Made by a program: the position numbers and the translations under genes. Below the pieces are notes generated by a model that saw only the letters and a list, made by a program, of their open reading frames with translations, was not told where the DNA came from and did no database searches. DNA of 64,000 bases from Streptomyces sp. NBC_00513 (GTDB taxonomy: Bacteria; Actinomycetota; Actinomycetes; Streptomycetales; Streptomycetaceae): positions 3,782,001 through 3,846,000 of the forward strand of contig NZ_CP107845.1 of the NCBI RefSeq assembly GCF_041431415.1. The letters are read 5' to 3'. Below, piece after piece: positions 52,113 through 60,799 of this stretch; positions within the stretch are counted from its first letter, which is position 1; the number at the start of each line of letters is the position of its first letter.

Positions 52113-52802
52113 TCAGGCGAGGCTGAACCGCGGGGTCGGGCGGGGCGCGCGCAGTGCCTCGACGCGTCGCTCGGCGCGAAGCAGGTCGGCCAGGTAGGCG
52201 CCGCCGGACCGTTCGTGTCCGCCGCGCAGTCCGGCGAGTTCCAGGCGCAGTTCCCGGTCCCGTCCGAGGAACAGTTCGGCCTCGACCCACTGTCCGAGCA
52301 CGGCGCGCCGGTCGGCGTCCAGGACGGCGACGCGGCCGGCCAGCCAGGGGCCCGCGTCGATGCCGGCGAGGGCGGGGCCGGTCCAGAGGTCGAGGGCGCG
52401 GCGCAGCCTGCGGGCCGCCTGTTCGAAGTCGCCCCGGCTCATGGCGCGATAGCCGGCGCCCGCCTCCCGTTCGAACTCCTGGGCGTCCGATCGACCGCCG
52501 CCGGTGTCGAGAACATACCCGCCGGACCGCGCGGAGAGCACCGTCCGGGCATCGCGTACCGATCCGATCGCCTGGGCCTGCGTGAACCGTTCGCGCAGCA
52601 GACGCACGGCGGTGAGCAGGACGGACCGGGCGTTCGCGGTCGGGGTGCGGTGGGCCAACTCGTCGGCGAGCACACGGATCGGCACGACCCGGTCGGGGCA
52701 GGCGGCGAGGGCGGCCAACAGGTGACGGGACTCCGGTGTGGGCGCCGTGACGGGCACGCCGTTCTCGCTGACGCGCAGCTTTCCGAGCAGCTCGATGTCC
52801 AC
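52113..52802 (-). CDS. SARP-like (AfsR/BTAD) regulator, short form
   Basis: 229 aa from GTG 52802. An OmpR-like winged helix at the N-terminus (VDIELLGKLRVSENGVPVTAP, RHLLAALAACPDRVVPIRVLADELA, VLLTAVRLLRERF, GGYVLD; about 1-95) is followed by part of a BTAD helical domain (ending LLRAERRVEAL). SARP proteins normally need about 250-280 residues, so the BTAD part is shortened. SARPs activate antibiotic clusters. No biosynthetic genes are adjacent. An AT-rich promoter candidate lies just upstream. Confidence 0.78.
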   Translation of the reverse strand: MDIELLGKLRVSENGVPVTAPTPESRHLLAALAACPDRVVPIRVLADELAHRTPTANARSVLLTAVRLLRERFTQAQAIGSVRDARTVLSARSGGYVLDTGGGRSDAQEFEREAGAGYRAMSRGDFEQAARRLRRALDLWTGPALAGIDAGPWLAGRVAVLDADRRAVLGQWVEAELFLGRDRELRLELAGLRGGHERSGGAYLADLLRAERRVEALRAPRPTPRFSLA

Positions 52803-52819
52803 GTATCCCCCCCGGGTCC

Positions 52820-52855
52820 GATGAAAAATAATACCCGGAAGGATTTTTTTGGGAA
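52820..52855 (-). promoter_or_regulatory. AT-rich promoter region of the SARP-like gene
   Basis: A TATTAT hexamer on the minus strand (52828-52833), 25 bases before GTG 52802, sits in an exceptional AT-rich patch containing AAAAATAATA and a T7 run. The patch also has an A5T/AT5 inverted repeat, so a control role is likely. Confidence 0.45.
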
Positions 52856-52888
52856 GAGGTCGGTTGGGGAGAGCGTGTGAAGGGGGTG

Positions 52889-53623
52889 TCAGGCCGTCAC
52901 CGGCTCCCCCCGCTCCTCGCTCTCGACCGCTGCGGGCGGGACGCCCGTGGGGCAGTCGGCCAGACACTCGTGTCGGCCGTGCGGACCGTACAGCGCGCGG
53001 GCGCCCCGCCCCGGGGCGGTGTCCAGCCGGATCGCCAGGGCCGGGACGACCATGCTCGGGAGAATGTGGCTGTACATCTCGGAGGCCTGGGGGTCCAGGT
53101 CGATACCGAGCGTCCAGGCCATCCTGTTCAGTCCGGCGAACGAGCCCACGGCCAGCCGCGAGGGAACCACCGGGTCCACGTCCGGCAGGAGTTCGCCCCG
53201 CCGTTTCGCCTCCGTCAGCACCTCCGTGTGCAGCTCGATCCAGGCCGTGTACGGCGCCGCCTGGTCGAGTTCGCGACCGGCCCAGTCCAGGGTGAGCCGT
53301 GCGCTGGCCCGCATCAGCACGTCGTGCCGGAGCTGGTGGGCGAAGATCATCCCCATGTCGATGAACTCCTGCACCTTGTGACTCTGGGGGAGGGCCTGCG
53401 GCTGACCCTGGTTCTGCGCGTCCACGACGGCCTGCGCCAGGTCGTCCTTCGAGTCGAAGTGGAAGTAGAGGGCGCCCTTGGTGACCTTGGCGATGTTGAC
53501 GATGTCGGAGAGCTTCGCCGCCTCGTAGCCGTGCTCCTCGAACACCACCGCCGCCGCCTGCAGGATGGCCTGGCGGGTACGGACCGCCCGTTCCTGCTTG
53601 ACCTGGGGTCGTTCCGTCCTCAT
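52889..53623 (-). CDS. Gamma-butyrolactone-receptor-like TetR regulator
   Basis: 244 aa. The TetR HTH (LQAAAVVFEEHGYEAAKLSDIVNIAKVTKGALYFHFDSKDDLA, about 21-63) is nearly the ScbR/ArpA-type sequence, and LRHDVLMRASARLTLDW in the ligand domain is also typical. Such proteins bind gamma-butyrolactones and repress secondary-metabolism regulators. ATG 53623 follows GGAGAGGCGGC. No afsA-type synthase gene is nearby. An imperfect ARE-like palindrome lies in its promoter. Confidence 0.83.
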   Translation of the reverse strand: MRTERPQVKQERAVRTRQAILQAAAVVFEEHGYEAAKLSDIVNIAKVTKGALYFHFDSKDDLAQAVVDAQNQGQPQALPQSHKVQEFIDMGMIFAHQLRHDVLMRASARLTLDWAGRELDQAAPYTAWIELHTEVLTEAKRRGELLPDVDPVVPSRLAVGSFAGLNRMAWTLGIDLDPQASEMYSHILPSMVVPALAIRLDTAPGRGARALYGPHGRHECLADCPTGVPPAAVESEERGEPVTA

Positions 53624-53653
53624 GGCTGCCGCCTCTCCTGCCCCACCGCCATT

Positions 53654-53671
53654 ACATAACCGCGGGTACGT
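53654..53671. promoter_or_regulatory. ARE-like palindrome upstream of the receptor-like gene
   Basis: ACATAACC-GC-GGGTACGT has arms matching at six of eight positions, centred about 40 bases upstream of the ATG. Its shape resembles the autoregulatory elements bound by ScbR-type repressors, which suggests autorepression. Confidence 0.45.
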
Positions 53672-53763
53672 TCCTGTGGGTAGATTCCACACCATGGCCG
53701 GGCGGCAGTCCACCGGCGTATGTCACCTCCGCCGGGTCCCGGCGCGACGGGCACACGCGAAAG

Positions 53764-53779
53764 GGGCCCGCCGGCCCCC
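53764..53779 (-). terminator. Terminator hairpin after fbaA
   Basis: GGGGCC and GGCCCC arms around CGCC, followed on the minus strand by TTTCG, 39 bases beyond the fbaA stop. Confidence 0.55.
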
Positions 53780-53817
53780 ATGGGACCGACGAACCCCTCT
53801 ACCGGGTACGGGCCGGA

Positions 53818-54840
53818 CTACTTCAGCCGGGTACCGGTGGAACGCAGGTTGGTGCACGCCTCCGCGACGCGCGCGGCCATGCCCGCCTCGGCGGCCTTGC
53901 CCCAGGTGCGGGGGTCGTACTTGGACTTCGTGCCGACCTCGCCGTCGACCTTCAGCACCGCGTCGTAGTTGCGGAACATGTGGTCCACGACGGGGCGGGT
54001 GAAGGCGTACTGGGTGTCGGTGTCGAGGTTCATCTTCACGACGCCGTTCTCCAGCGCGGTGGCGATCTCCTCGGCGGTGGAGCCCGAACCACCGTGGAAG
54101 ACGAAGTCGAACGGCGAGGGCTTGCCGTACTTCTCGCCGACGCCGGCCTGGAGGTCCTTGAGGAGCTCGGGGCGCAGGACCACGTTGCCCGGCTTGTACA
54201 CGCCGTGCACGTTGCCGAAGCTGGCGGCCAGCAGGTAGCGGCCCTTCTCGCCCAGGCCCAGGGCCTCGGCGGTACGGATCGCGTCGTCGACGGTGGTGTA
54301 CAGCTCGTCGTTGATCTCGTGGCTGACGCCGTCCTCCTCGCCGCCGGTCGGGGTGATCTCGACCTCAAGGATGATCTTCGCGGCGACGGCCTTGGCGAGC
54401 AGCTCCTGGCCGATGGCCAGGTTGTCGGCCAGGGTCTCGGCGGAGCCGTCCCACATGTGCGACTGGAAGAGCGGGTTCAGGCCGCGGGCCACGCGCTCGG
54501 CGGAGATGTCGAGCAGCGGGCGGACATAGCCGTCCAGCTTGTCCTTGGGGCAGTGGTCGGTGTGCAGCGCGACGGTGATGTCGTACTTGGCGGCGACGAT
54601 GTGCGCGAACTCGGCCAGGGCGACCGCGCCGGTGACCATGTCCTTGTTGTGCTGGCCACCCAGGAACTCCGCACCACCGGTGGAGATCTGGATGATGCCG
54701 TCGCTCTCGGCCTCCGCGAAGCCGCGCAGGGCAGCGTGCAGGGTCTGGGACGAGGTCACGTTGATGGCCGGGTAGGCGAATTTTCCTGCCTTCGCCCGGT
54801 CGAGCATCTCGTTGTAGACCTCGGGGGTTGCGATGGGCAT
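53818..54840 (-). CDS. fbaA: Class II fructose-bisphosphate aldolase
   Basis: 340 aa. It interconverts fructose 1,6-bisphosphate with two triose phosphates using Zn. Zn-site histidines lie in VALHTDHCPKD (about 95-105) and later in GNVHGVYKPGN and FVFHGGSGSTAEEI; ILEVEITPTGGEEDG carries catalytic acids. ATG 54840 (MPIATPEVYNEML) is chosen as the family start, with AAGGAGCGG upstream. Downstream of pyrE on the same strand, but separated by the parS hairpin. Confidence 0.97.
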   Translation of the reverse strand: MPIATPEVYNEMLDRAKAGKFAYPAINVTSSQTLHAALRGFAEAESDGIIQISTGGAEFLGGQHNKDMVTGAVALAEFAHIVAAKYDITVALHTDHCPKDKLDGYVRPLLDISAERVARGLNPLFQSHMWDGSAETLADNLAIGQELLAKAVAAKIILEVEITPTGGEEDGVSHEINDELYTTVDDAIRTAEALGLGEKGRYLLAASFGNVHGVYKPGNVVLRPELLKDLQAGVGEKYGKPSPFDFVFHGGSGSTAEEIATALENGVVKMNLDTDTQYAFTRPVVDHMFRNYDAVLKVDGEVGTKSKYDPRTWGKAAEAGMAARVAEACTNLRSTGTRLK

Positions 54841-54970
54841 CTGTCCGCTCCTTGGATGTGCGGGGAGTGTGCTTATTGCGGGCCCTGACCTGGGGGCGAC
54901 GTCATCGTCGACCCCATCCTTCCAGACTCCGCGCGACACTCCACCCCACCGTCCACGCCACATGCGAAAA

Positions 54971-55006
54971 CCGGGCGGGACGTTTCACGTGAAACATTCC
55001 GCCCGG
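54971..55006. terminator. Hairpin enclosing parS
   Basis: CCGGGCGG (54971-54978) and CCGCCCGG (54999-55006) are perfect arms that enclose the parS palindrome, so the RNA can fold into a long two-part stem. It lies 160-190 bases behind the pyrE stop and ahead of fbaA on the minus strand. Confidence 0.6.
54982..54995. other. parS: parS site (ParB-binding)
   Basis: GTTTCACGTGAAAC is the exact 14-bp ParB-binding palindrome known from Streptomyces, where copies cluster around oriC. It is the only exact copy I see in the window. Its presence places this region within the origin-proximal part of the chromosome. Confidence 0.88.
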
Positions 55007-55164
55007 CCACGAAAGAGCAGGTCAGAGCGCGATAAGAAGCCTTCGGGGGCCACCGCCCCCATGTGGTCGGGCCGGCCGGAAGCCGGTCGCACCCGACCCT
55101 GGGGGGCCGCCTGGTGAGACGGCGACGACCGACCCGGGTCCCGGCAGGGTCCGAAGGAGACGGC

Positions 55165-55704
55165 CTAGGAGAGGCCGAGGTCCTCAAGGCGGTATCCGGT
55201 GAGGTAGGGCAGGCCCGCCTCGGCGATGGCGTCGGCCGCGCCCCGGTCCACGATGGTGGCGACGGCGACGACCTCGCCGCCGGCCTCGCGGACCGCCTCC
55301 ACGGCGGTCAGCGGGGAACCGCCGGTGGTCGAGGTGTCCTCGACGACCAGGCAGCGCTTGCCCTTGACGTCGGTGCCCTCGATACGGCGCTGCATGCCGT
55401 GCGCCTTCTGCGCCTTGCGCACGACGAAGGCGTCCAGGCACCCGCCGCGCGCGGCGGAGGCGTGCAGCATCGAGGTCGCCACCGGGTCGGCGCCCAGCGT
55501 GAGGCCGCCGACGCAGTCGAAGGCGAGGTCGGCGGTCAGGTCGAGCATGACCTGACCGACCAGCGGGGCGGCCTCGCCGTCGAGGGTGATCCGGCGGAGG
55601 TCGATGTAGTAGTCGGCTTCCCGCCCGGAGGAGAGGGTCACCTTGCCGTGCACGACGGCCTTGTCCTTGATCTGCTGCAGAAGCGCATCCCGTACGTCAC
55701 TCAT
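55165..55704 (-). CDS. pyrE: Orotate phosphoribosyltransferase
   Basis: 179 aa, the short actinobacterial form. It converts orotate and PRPP to OMP in UMP synthesis. The PRPP-binding motif is CLVVEDTSTTGGSPLTAVEAVREAG (about 115-140); SSGREADYYIDLRRITLDG near the N-terminus is the usual orotate-loop region. ATG 55704 is the family start. Confidence 0.95.
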   Translation of the reverse strand: MSDVRDALLQQIKDKAVVHGKVTLSSGREADYYIDLRRITLDGEAAPLVGQVMLDLTADLAFDCVGGLTLGADPVATSMLHASAARGGCLDAFVVRKAQKAHGMQRRIEGTDVKGKRCLVVEDTSTTGGSPLTAVEAVREAGGEVVAVATIVDRGAADAIAEAGLPYLTGYRLEDLGLS

Positions 55705-55725
55705 GGCGTCGAGCTTAATTGCGCG

Positions 55726-56514
55726 CTACCCGAGCCGCCGCCACGTCCACGTCGTGGAGATCTCCAGCGGGTCCACGGGCGTGACCAGCCGGGGGAGCGT
55801 GTTCAGCCCGTTCGGGGGGCCGGACTGCGGCTCGACGCAGACGGCCTCGGCCTGCTCGTCGTAGACGACCACCCACTCGTCCCGGCTGGTGATCCGCAGC
55901 TCCAGCGCGTCGGGCCAGGTGAGGGTGACGTCCACGCCGTCCGGCATCCCGAAGCAGTCGTCCCAGGGGCCGGGCTTCGGGTCGACGCGCCGCCCGGTGG
56001 GGAGGTGGTCGGCGCCGCGCTCCTCCTGCCAGGCCGCCTCGAAGCCGATCCGGACCTCCGGGCCGTCGGCGGCCAGGGTGCGGTTGAACCACGGGTGCCA
56101 GCCGGCCTGGGCCGGGAAGGAGTCCTCGTACGTCTCCACGCCCAGGGTGAGCGTCAACGCGTCCTCGCCCAGTTCGAAGATCTGGGTGACCTTGCCGCTG
56201 TGCGGCCACGGGTCGCGGAGGTCGTACGTGAAGGCGGCGCGGGTGGCGTCGGCGCCTCCCGGCCGCCACGCCGCGTCCCGGCCGAAGCCGTGGATGGCGT
56301 GCGGCGGTTGGTTCTGCGGCATCTGGTGGACGGCGCCGCCGTCACGGAACCGCCCGTCCCCGATGCGCCCGCACCACGGAACCATCGGGAAGGACCCGTA
56401 CCGGGGGCCCTGTCGCAGGAGTTCGGTCCCGTCGACGCGCAGACTGCTGATCCGGCAGCCGTTCTCCTGGTCGATCGTCAGCTCGGCGCCGCCGGCGCTC
56501 AGTCGCGTACTCAT
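55726..56514 (-). CDS. Aldose 1-epimerase family protein
   Basis: 262 aa. It has the galactose-mutarotase-like beta-sandwich: WCGRIGDGRF near the N-terminus, HAIHGFGRDAAW (catalytic His about 81), HPWFNRTL (second His), and a C-terminal PQSGPPNGLN. Members interconvert sugar anomers or hexose-6-phosphates; the substrate is not decided by sequence. It lies 21 bases upstream of pyrE on the same strand, so the two may be co-transcribed. Confidence 0.88.
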   Translation of the reverse strand: MSTRLSAGGAELTIDQENGCRISSLRVDGTELLRQGPRYGSFPMVPWCGRIGDGRFRDGGAVHQMPQNQPPHAIHGFGRDAAWRPGGADATRAAFTYDLRDPWPHSGKVTQIFELGEDALTLTLGVETYEDSFPAQAGWHPWFNRTLAADGPEVRIGFEAAWQEERGADHLPTGRRVDPKPGPWDDCFGMPDGVDVTLTWPDALELRITSRDEWVVVYDEQAEAVCVEPQSGPPNGLNTLPRLVTPVDPLEISTTWTWRRLG

Positions 56515-56591
56515 ACGGCCGACCCTACGGGTGCCGGAGGTCCCACGTGCCCCGGGGCATACCTCACGTCACACCGCGCCCCGGACGGAAG

Positions 56592-57497
56592 TCAGCGACG
56601 GCGACGCAGCACCCGGCCGACCACCACTGCGGAGGCCACGGCAAGGGCGGCGGCGGGGGCCAACCAGCGCAGGTTGACTCCGGCCGCGCCGGCGGCGGGA
56701 GCCGGGACGGGGGCGTAGCGGCCCCGCGGCGGCGCGTGGTCCACCTCCTCGGCGCTCCGGCCGATCATCGTGCGGCGGGCGTGGGCCGCCTCGGCCGGGG
56801 GCCGTGCGGGACCACCGACCCCGCCGAACTCGCCTTCCAAGAAGGGATCGAGGGACGGGGGCGGCACGTCGGTGTCGAAGACGGACGCGGTGACCCCGTC
56901 GTCCTCGGTCCCTTCGGCGTCCTCGGCATCCTCGGTGTCCTCGGTGTCCGCCTCGAATCCGGCGTCCTCGGCGTCGCCCTCGCGATCCGCTTCCTCCGCG
57001 TCGGCCATGCGATCCGAGGCCGCCGCATCGGCGCCGGGAACGGCGTCGGCCACCGGCTCCACGGCGGCGCCGGCCGTGGCGGCGAGCTGCGCGGCGGTGC
57101 GGTCCAACAGCCGCTGCACGGCGATGGCGGTGGCCTCGGGGGCGAACCCGGCGGCCCGGCCGTCGACGGTCGCCCCGCCGGTGAACTCCAGTCGGGTCCC
57201 GTCCCCCTGGGGGGTGAGTCGCAGCAGGAGGGAGAGCTTGACGGTGCCGCTGCCCCGGGCCTCGGTGCCCTCGCCCTCGACGGCGAACCGGTCGGGGTCC
57301 CGTTCGGTGACGGCCAGGGAGCCCCGGTAGGTCACGGTGTGTCCGCCGATCCGCGCCTTCAGCCGGCCCGACAGCGGCCCGGTGTCGGTGTCGGCGTCCT
57401 GTTGGAACCCGGGTACGCAACGGGCCGTACGGACGGGATCACGCAGCACGGCCCGGAGGTCGTCTGCGGGTACCGGAACGAACACCTGATGCTCCAT
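56592..57497 (-). CDS. SRPBCC (CoxG-like) protein with C-terminal membrane anchor
   Basis: 301 aa. The START/Bet v1-like fold covers residues 1-150 (MEHQVFVPVPADDLRAVLRDPVRTARCVPGFQ, GTRLEFTGGATVDGRAAGF, VQRLLDRTAAQLA), as in CO-dehydrogenase subunit G-like proteins. A strongly acidic linker (DTEDTEDAEDAEGTED, about 185-205) and a Pro-rich part lead to one membrane helix near 277-297 and a basic RRRR end. No CO-dehydrogenase genes are adjacent, so the ligand is unknown. An open frame continues far upstream but has no coding character. Confidence 0.8.
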   Translation of the reverse strand: MEHQVFVPVPADDLRAVLRDPVRTARCVPGFQQDADTDTGPLSGRLKARIGGHTVTYRGSLAVTERDPDRFAVEGEGTEARGSGTVKLSLLLRLTPQGDGTRLEFTGGATVDGRAAGFAPEATAIAVQRLLDRTAAQLAATAGAAVEPVADAVPGADAAASDRMADAEEADREGDAEDAGFEADTEDTEDAEDAEGTEDDGVTASVFDTDVPPPSLDPFLEGEFGGVGGPARPPAEAAHARRTMIGRSAEEVDHAPPRGRYAPVPAPAAGAAGVNLRWLAPAAALAVASAVVVGRVLRRRR

Positions 57498-57706
57498 GCG
57501 GTCGAGCCTACCGACGAGACCCGCCCGCGCGCCCGATCCGGCACCAGGTGCCCGCGCCGGTGGCCCGTTCCCGATCTTGCCGGCGGCCCCCGCGTCCCAC
57601 GGCCGTGTGCCCGGGGCCGGGCGCGACCGTGCGGGGCCGGCGCGGGCCCGCGCCACGGTGACGGCAGGCCCAAGGGGCTGTCCCGCGATCCCTGGCGGGA
57701 CAGCCC

Positions 57707-59347
57707 TCAGGAATACCTCGGGTGCGGGAGGGTGGAGGGCGGCAGCCCGTCCAGGCGGGTGCGCTCGGCGTCCCGGGTCGCGTCCTGGAGGGCGCGGGTG
57801 GACAGCGAGCGCAGCCCCGGCGTGTCGCGGTCGACCCGCAGCTCGGGAACGACGGCGCGGGCGGCGAGGACGAAACCCCAGTCCTGCGGTGGGCCGACGC
57901 CGCCGCCGGGGGTGCGGTCGGGTCCGGCGGCGAAGCCGGTGAGGCGGCCGCCCGCGCTGTAGGGGGTGGTCCGCAGGCCGGCGGCGCGCAGGGTGCTCTC
58001 GACGGTCCAGTAGGTGCGTGGCCGGCCGGCCAGCGGCCCCGCGTGCACGGCGATCCGGCCGCCGGGGCGCAGGGCCCGCGCCGCCAGCCCGTAGAACTCC
58101 TGCGAGTACAGCTTCGTGCTGGGGGTGATGCCGGGGTCGGGGAGGTCGGAGACGATCACGTCGAAGCGGTCCCGGCCGCCCCGACCGCGCAGCCAGCGGA
58201 ACGCGTCCTGGGTGACGACTCCGAGCCGGGGGTCCGCGTACGCCCGCGCGTTGAGCCGCGAGAGCATCGGGTCGGTGCGGGCGAGCCGGACCACTCCCGG
58301 GTCGAGTTCGACGACGGTGACGGAGGCGACGTCCGGGTAGCGCAGGACTTCGCGGGCGGCGAGCCCGTCGCCGCCGCCGAGGACGAGGACCCTGGTGTGC
58401 GGGCCGGTCATCGCGGGGTGGACGAGTGCCTCGTGGTAGCGGTACTCGTCGTAGCCGCTGACCCGCAGCCGGCCGTCGAGGTACAGGTCGAGGGAGCGCG
58501 GGGAGCCGGTGCCCGGCCCGGTGAGCACGAGTTCCTGGACGCCGGTCTGGACGGCGACCCGCACCTCCCCGCCGTAGACGGCACGCCGGGCGACCCGCTC
58601 GAAGTCGTCGGCGAGGACGGTCGCGGAGGCGAGGACGGCCACGACGGTCACGTTCGCGCAGATCAGCAGCCAGCGGGAGCGCCGGCTGAGGTCGTGGCGG
58701 AACAGCCACAGCACGAGTCCGCCGCCGGCGAGGGTGTTGACGGTGCCGGTGAGCAGGGCGCCGGTGAGTTGGCCGAGCAGCGGCAGCAGCAGGAACGGGA
58801 AGGCGAGCCCACCGACCAGGGCGCCCACGTAGTCGGCGGCGAACAGGTCGGCGACGGCGCCGCCCGCGTCCTGTCTGCGGATGCGCTGGATCAGGACCAT
58901 GAGCAGCGGGATCTCCGCCCCGATGAGCACCCCGATGGCGAAGGAGAACGCGACGAGCGCGGGTCTGGACTCCCCCAGCCAGGCGAAGCTCGCGTACAGG
59001 GCCATCGCGGAGAGCCCGCCGATCAGCGCGAGCGCGGCTTCGATGGCGCCGAAGCCGAAGGCGGGCCGACGCCTGAGCCGTTTGGCGAGGAGCGAGCCGA
59101 CGCCCATGGCGAAGACCATGACGGACAGCACGATCGACGCCTGGGTGACGGAGTCGCCGATCAGGTAGGAGCCGAGGGCGAGCAGCTCCAGTTCGTAGAC
59201 GAGCCCGCAGGCGGCGCATACGAACACGGTGGCCAGGACGAGGAGCCGGCCGGTCCGGGGCCGTACGGGCAGGGCGGCCGGACGGGTCGCCACGCCCCGT
59301 GACTCCGGAGCCGGCAATACCCGGCGCGGGACGGAACGGTCGATCAT
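57707..59347 (-). CDS. Membrane-bound spermidine-synthase-like protein
   Basis: 546 aa. About seven membrane helices in the first 235 residues are followed by a spermidine synthase-like methyltransferase-fold domain (about 270-490): [33 protein letters not shown] for decarboxylated-SAM binding, and [24 protein letters not shown] as the substrate site. Soluble SpeE proteins make spermidine; the membrane-fused type is common in Streptomyces, and its product is not established. The DUF2617 gene upstream on the same strand is a usual partner. Confidence 0.87.
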   Translation of the reverse strand: MIDRSVPRRVLPAPESRGVATRPAALPVRPRTGRLLVLATVFVCAACGLVYELELLALGSYLIGDSVTQASIVLSVMVFAMGVGSLLAKRLRRRPAFGFGAIEAALALIGGLSAMALYASFAWLGESRPALVAFSFAIGVLIGAEIPLLMVLIQRIRRQDAGGAVADLFAADYVGALVGGLAFPFLLLPLLGQLTGALLTGTVNTLAGGGLVLWLFRHDLSRRSRWLLICANVTVVAVLASATVLADDFERVARRAVYGGEVRVAVQTGVQELVLTGPGTGSPRSLDLYLDGRLRVSGYDEYRYHEALVHPAMTGPHTRVLVLGGGDGLAAREVLRYPDVASVTVVELDPGVVRLARTDPMLSRLNARAYADPRLGVVTQDAFRWLRGRGGRDRFDVIVSDLPDPGITPSTKLYSQEFYGLAARALRPGGRIAVHAGPLAGRPRTYWTVESTLRAAGLRTTPYSAGGRLTGFAAGPDRTPGGGVGPPQDWGFVLAARAVVPELRVDRDTPGLRSLSTRALQDATRDAERTRLDGLPPSTLPHPRYS

Positions 59348-59542
59348 GAAGCGAACCGTACGTCACCGCCCACTCGCACCCTGTCACCCACATGGGTGCA
59401 AGTGGCGTACTGATCCGCCCAGTTGGCGTAACCCGGGCGCAACCACCGGCGCCACGAGGGCCGGTGGGTCGCGGGCCGCGAACGCCCTCGACCGACAGGA
59501 CCCGCCGAGCCCCGACCGGCCCCGCCCCTCGACGGGAACGGC

Positions 59543-60094
59543 CTACAGCAGCGCGGCCGTCGCCTCTGGGGTGGTCGCGGTCGGCGACCCGGTCCGCATG
59601 CCCACCCGGGTACGCGTGGCCACCAACTGCCCTTCCTGCGGGTACGCGTGCCAGGTCCGCCAGCGGACCTGGCCCTCGTACCGCTGCGCGAGTAGGGCGG
59701 TGAACGCGTGCGGGCTTCCCGGGAAGGTCCCGGCGAGCCCGTTCGGGTGATCCGCGACCAGCGCGAGCAGTTCCTGCGCCCTCCCGGCGAACGAGCCGCG
59801 CGACAGGGTCTCCACGCGGGCGGCGAACTCGTACTCCCAGTCGCCGACCCGCTTGGCCACGCCGAGCGGCAACGGTGTGCTGCTGCCGGGCATGCAGGCG
59901 ACGGTCTCCGAACAGAGCACCTCGCCCTCCTCCAGAAGGACCTGGTGGGAGGCCCCGAGCAGGCGCAACTCCACGTTCGCCCCGTCGAGCCGGAGGTTCA
60001 GTACGGCCAAGGCGGGCAGCCGCTCCCGACCCAGGGCCCAGGCGAGATCGGCGGCACGCGTGTCGGTATAGGTGGTCTGGAGGGTCGTGAGCAT
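59543..60094 (-). CDS. DUF2617 family protein
   Basis: 183 aa. MLTTLQTTYTDTRAADLAWALGRERLPALAVLNLRL at the start and AVLNLRLDGANVELRLLGASHQVLLEEGEVLCSETVAC in the middle are DUF2617 features as I know them, a family found next to the membrane spermidine-synthase gene. ATG 60094 begins the conserved sequence. The function is unknown; the partnership suggests a role with that enzyme. Confidence 0.82.
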   Translation of the reverse strand: MLTTLQTTYTDTRAADLAWALGRERLPALAVLNLRLDGANVELRLLGASHQVLLEEGEVLCSETVACMPGSSTPLPLGVAKRVGDWEYEFAARVETLSRGSFAGRAQELLALVADHPNGLAGTFPGSPHAFTALLAQRYEGQVRWRTWHAYPQEGQLVATRTRVGMRTGSPTATTPEATAALL

Positions 60095-60421
60095 GAGTCG
60101 GCTCCGCAAACGCGCGAGGGAGAGGTGGCCGGGGCCCGCCAGCGGTGGTCAACGGGTGGGGGGACACCGGCACGGGTCCACAGGAAGTCCAGGGAGGTCC
60201 GAGGACTGGTCTACTCAACCGAGGGAATCATGAAAGGCACGGCACTCACAGCGTTTTTACCCAACTTGACGGGGTTTACATCCCCCCGGGGGCTACACAG
60301 TTCACGTGTTCAACAACGTGCCCCCCGTACGCCGTAACAAGCAGCCGAACAAGGAGACGCCCGAGGGAAGTTGTCCCCGCTGGGCGTCTCTTTTACTCGG
60401 GTCCGGCTCCGACCGTGTTCG
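60095..60421. other. Gene-free gap with the DUF2617 promoter side and a terminator
   Basis: 327 bases with no gene I would support. It contains AT-richer sequence at 60250-60310 (GTTTTTACCC, TTGACGGGG) that could hold promoters, and the strong terminator at 60354-60394. Confidence 0.5.
60354..60394. terminator. Terminator hairpin with T tract
   Basis: GAGACGCCC (60354-60362) and GGGCGTCTC (60382-60390) are perfect 9-bp arms followed by TTTT. It lies downstream of the small Cys-rich protein gene (minus strand), where CTTGTTC follows on that strand; the plus-strand T tract would also end a short plus-strand RNA. Confidence 0.75.
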
Positions 60422-60664
60422 TCAACTGGACCCGCAGCCCCCGCCCCCGCAGGACGAACCGCAGGAAGAGGACGACGAGCCGCAGGAGGACGACGAACCA
60501 CAGGAGGATCCGGTCGAACACCCACCTGAAGATCCTCCCCCGGCCCAGTGGCTTCCGCCACTTCGGCGGCGGGCCGCGCCGCCCGCCTTGACGGCCGCCC
60601 TGACGATCCCCACGACCACGAGCGTGAACACGCCCACTCCGACGAGCACTGCGATCAGCACCAT
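60422..60664 (-). CDS. Small membrane protein with Cys/Ser/Gly-rich tail, 80 aa
   Basis: ATG 60664 follows GAGAGGGG. One hydrophobic segment (MVLIAVLVGVGVFTLVVVGIV, residues 1-21) is followed by a basic stretch and a tail of repeated CGSSSS units ending GGGGCGSS, with six or more cysteines. The tail looks like a metal-binding or disulphide-rich low-complexity segment outside or inside the membrane. I do not recognise the family. Confidence 0.65.
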   Translation of the reverse strand: MVLIAVLVGVGVFTLVVVGIVRAAVKAGGAARRRSGGSHWAGGGSSGGCSTGSSCGSSSSCGSSSSSCGSSCGGGGCGSS

Positions 60665-60799
60665 CTTCGGCCCCTCTCTGACACCCCGGTCCCCCGGGGT
60701 CCGGGATCCCCGCGTCCCGTGTGCCGGGGAGATTCCCTCAGGCCATCGGCGTCAAAGCACACTTGAGCAACTCCAGAGGTTGCCCGCAGGATGGCCGTC

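Larger units (their letters stand above)
54841..55164. other. Gene-free gap between pyrE and fbaA, containing parS
   Basis: 324 bases with no gene. It holds the fbaA ribosome site and promoter region on the left, and the parS-containing hairpin at 54971-55006; to the right of that lies about 150 bases of GC-rich sequence without recognisable signals. Confidence 0.6.

Noticed and set aside
52820..52855. Terminator with T tract
   Set aside because: The AT-rich patch has no stable GC stem and lies directly before a gene start, so a promoter is more likely.
57498..60218. Long minus-strand open frame upstream of the SRPBCC gene
   Set aside because: It runs in a wrong frame through the spermidine-synthase-like and DUF2617 genes; only its last 302 codons (56592-57497) are real.
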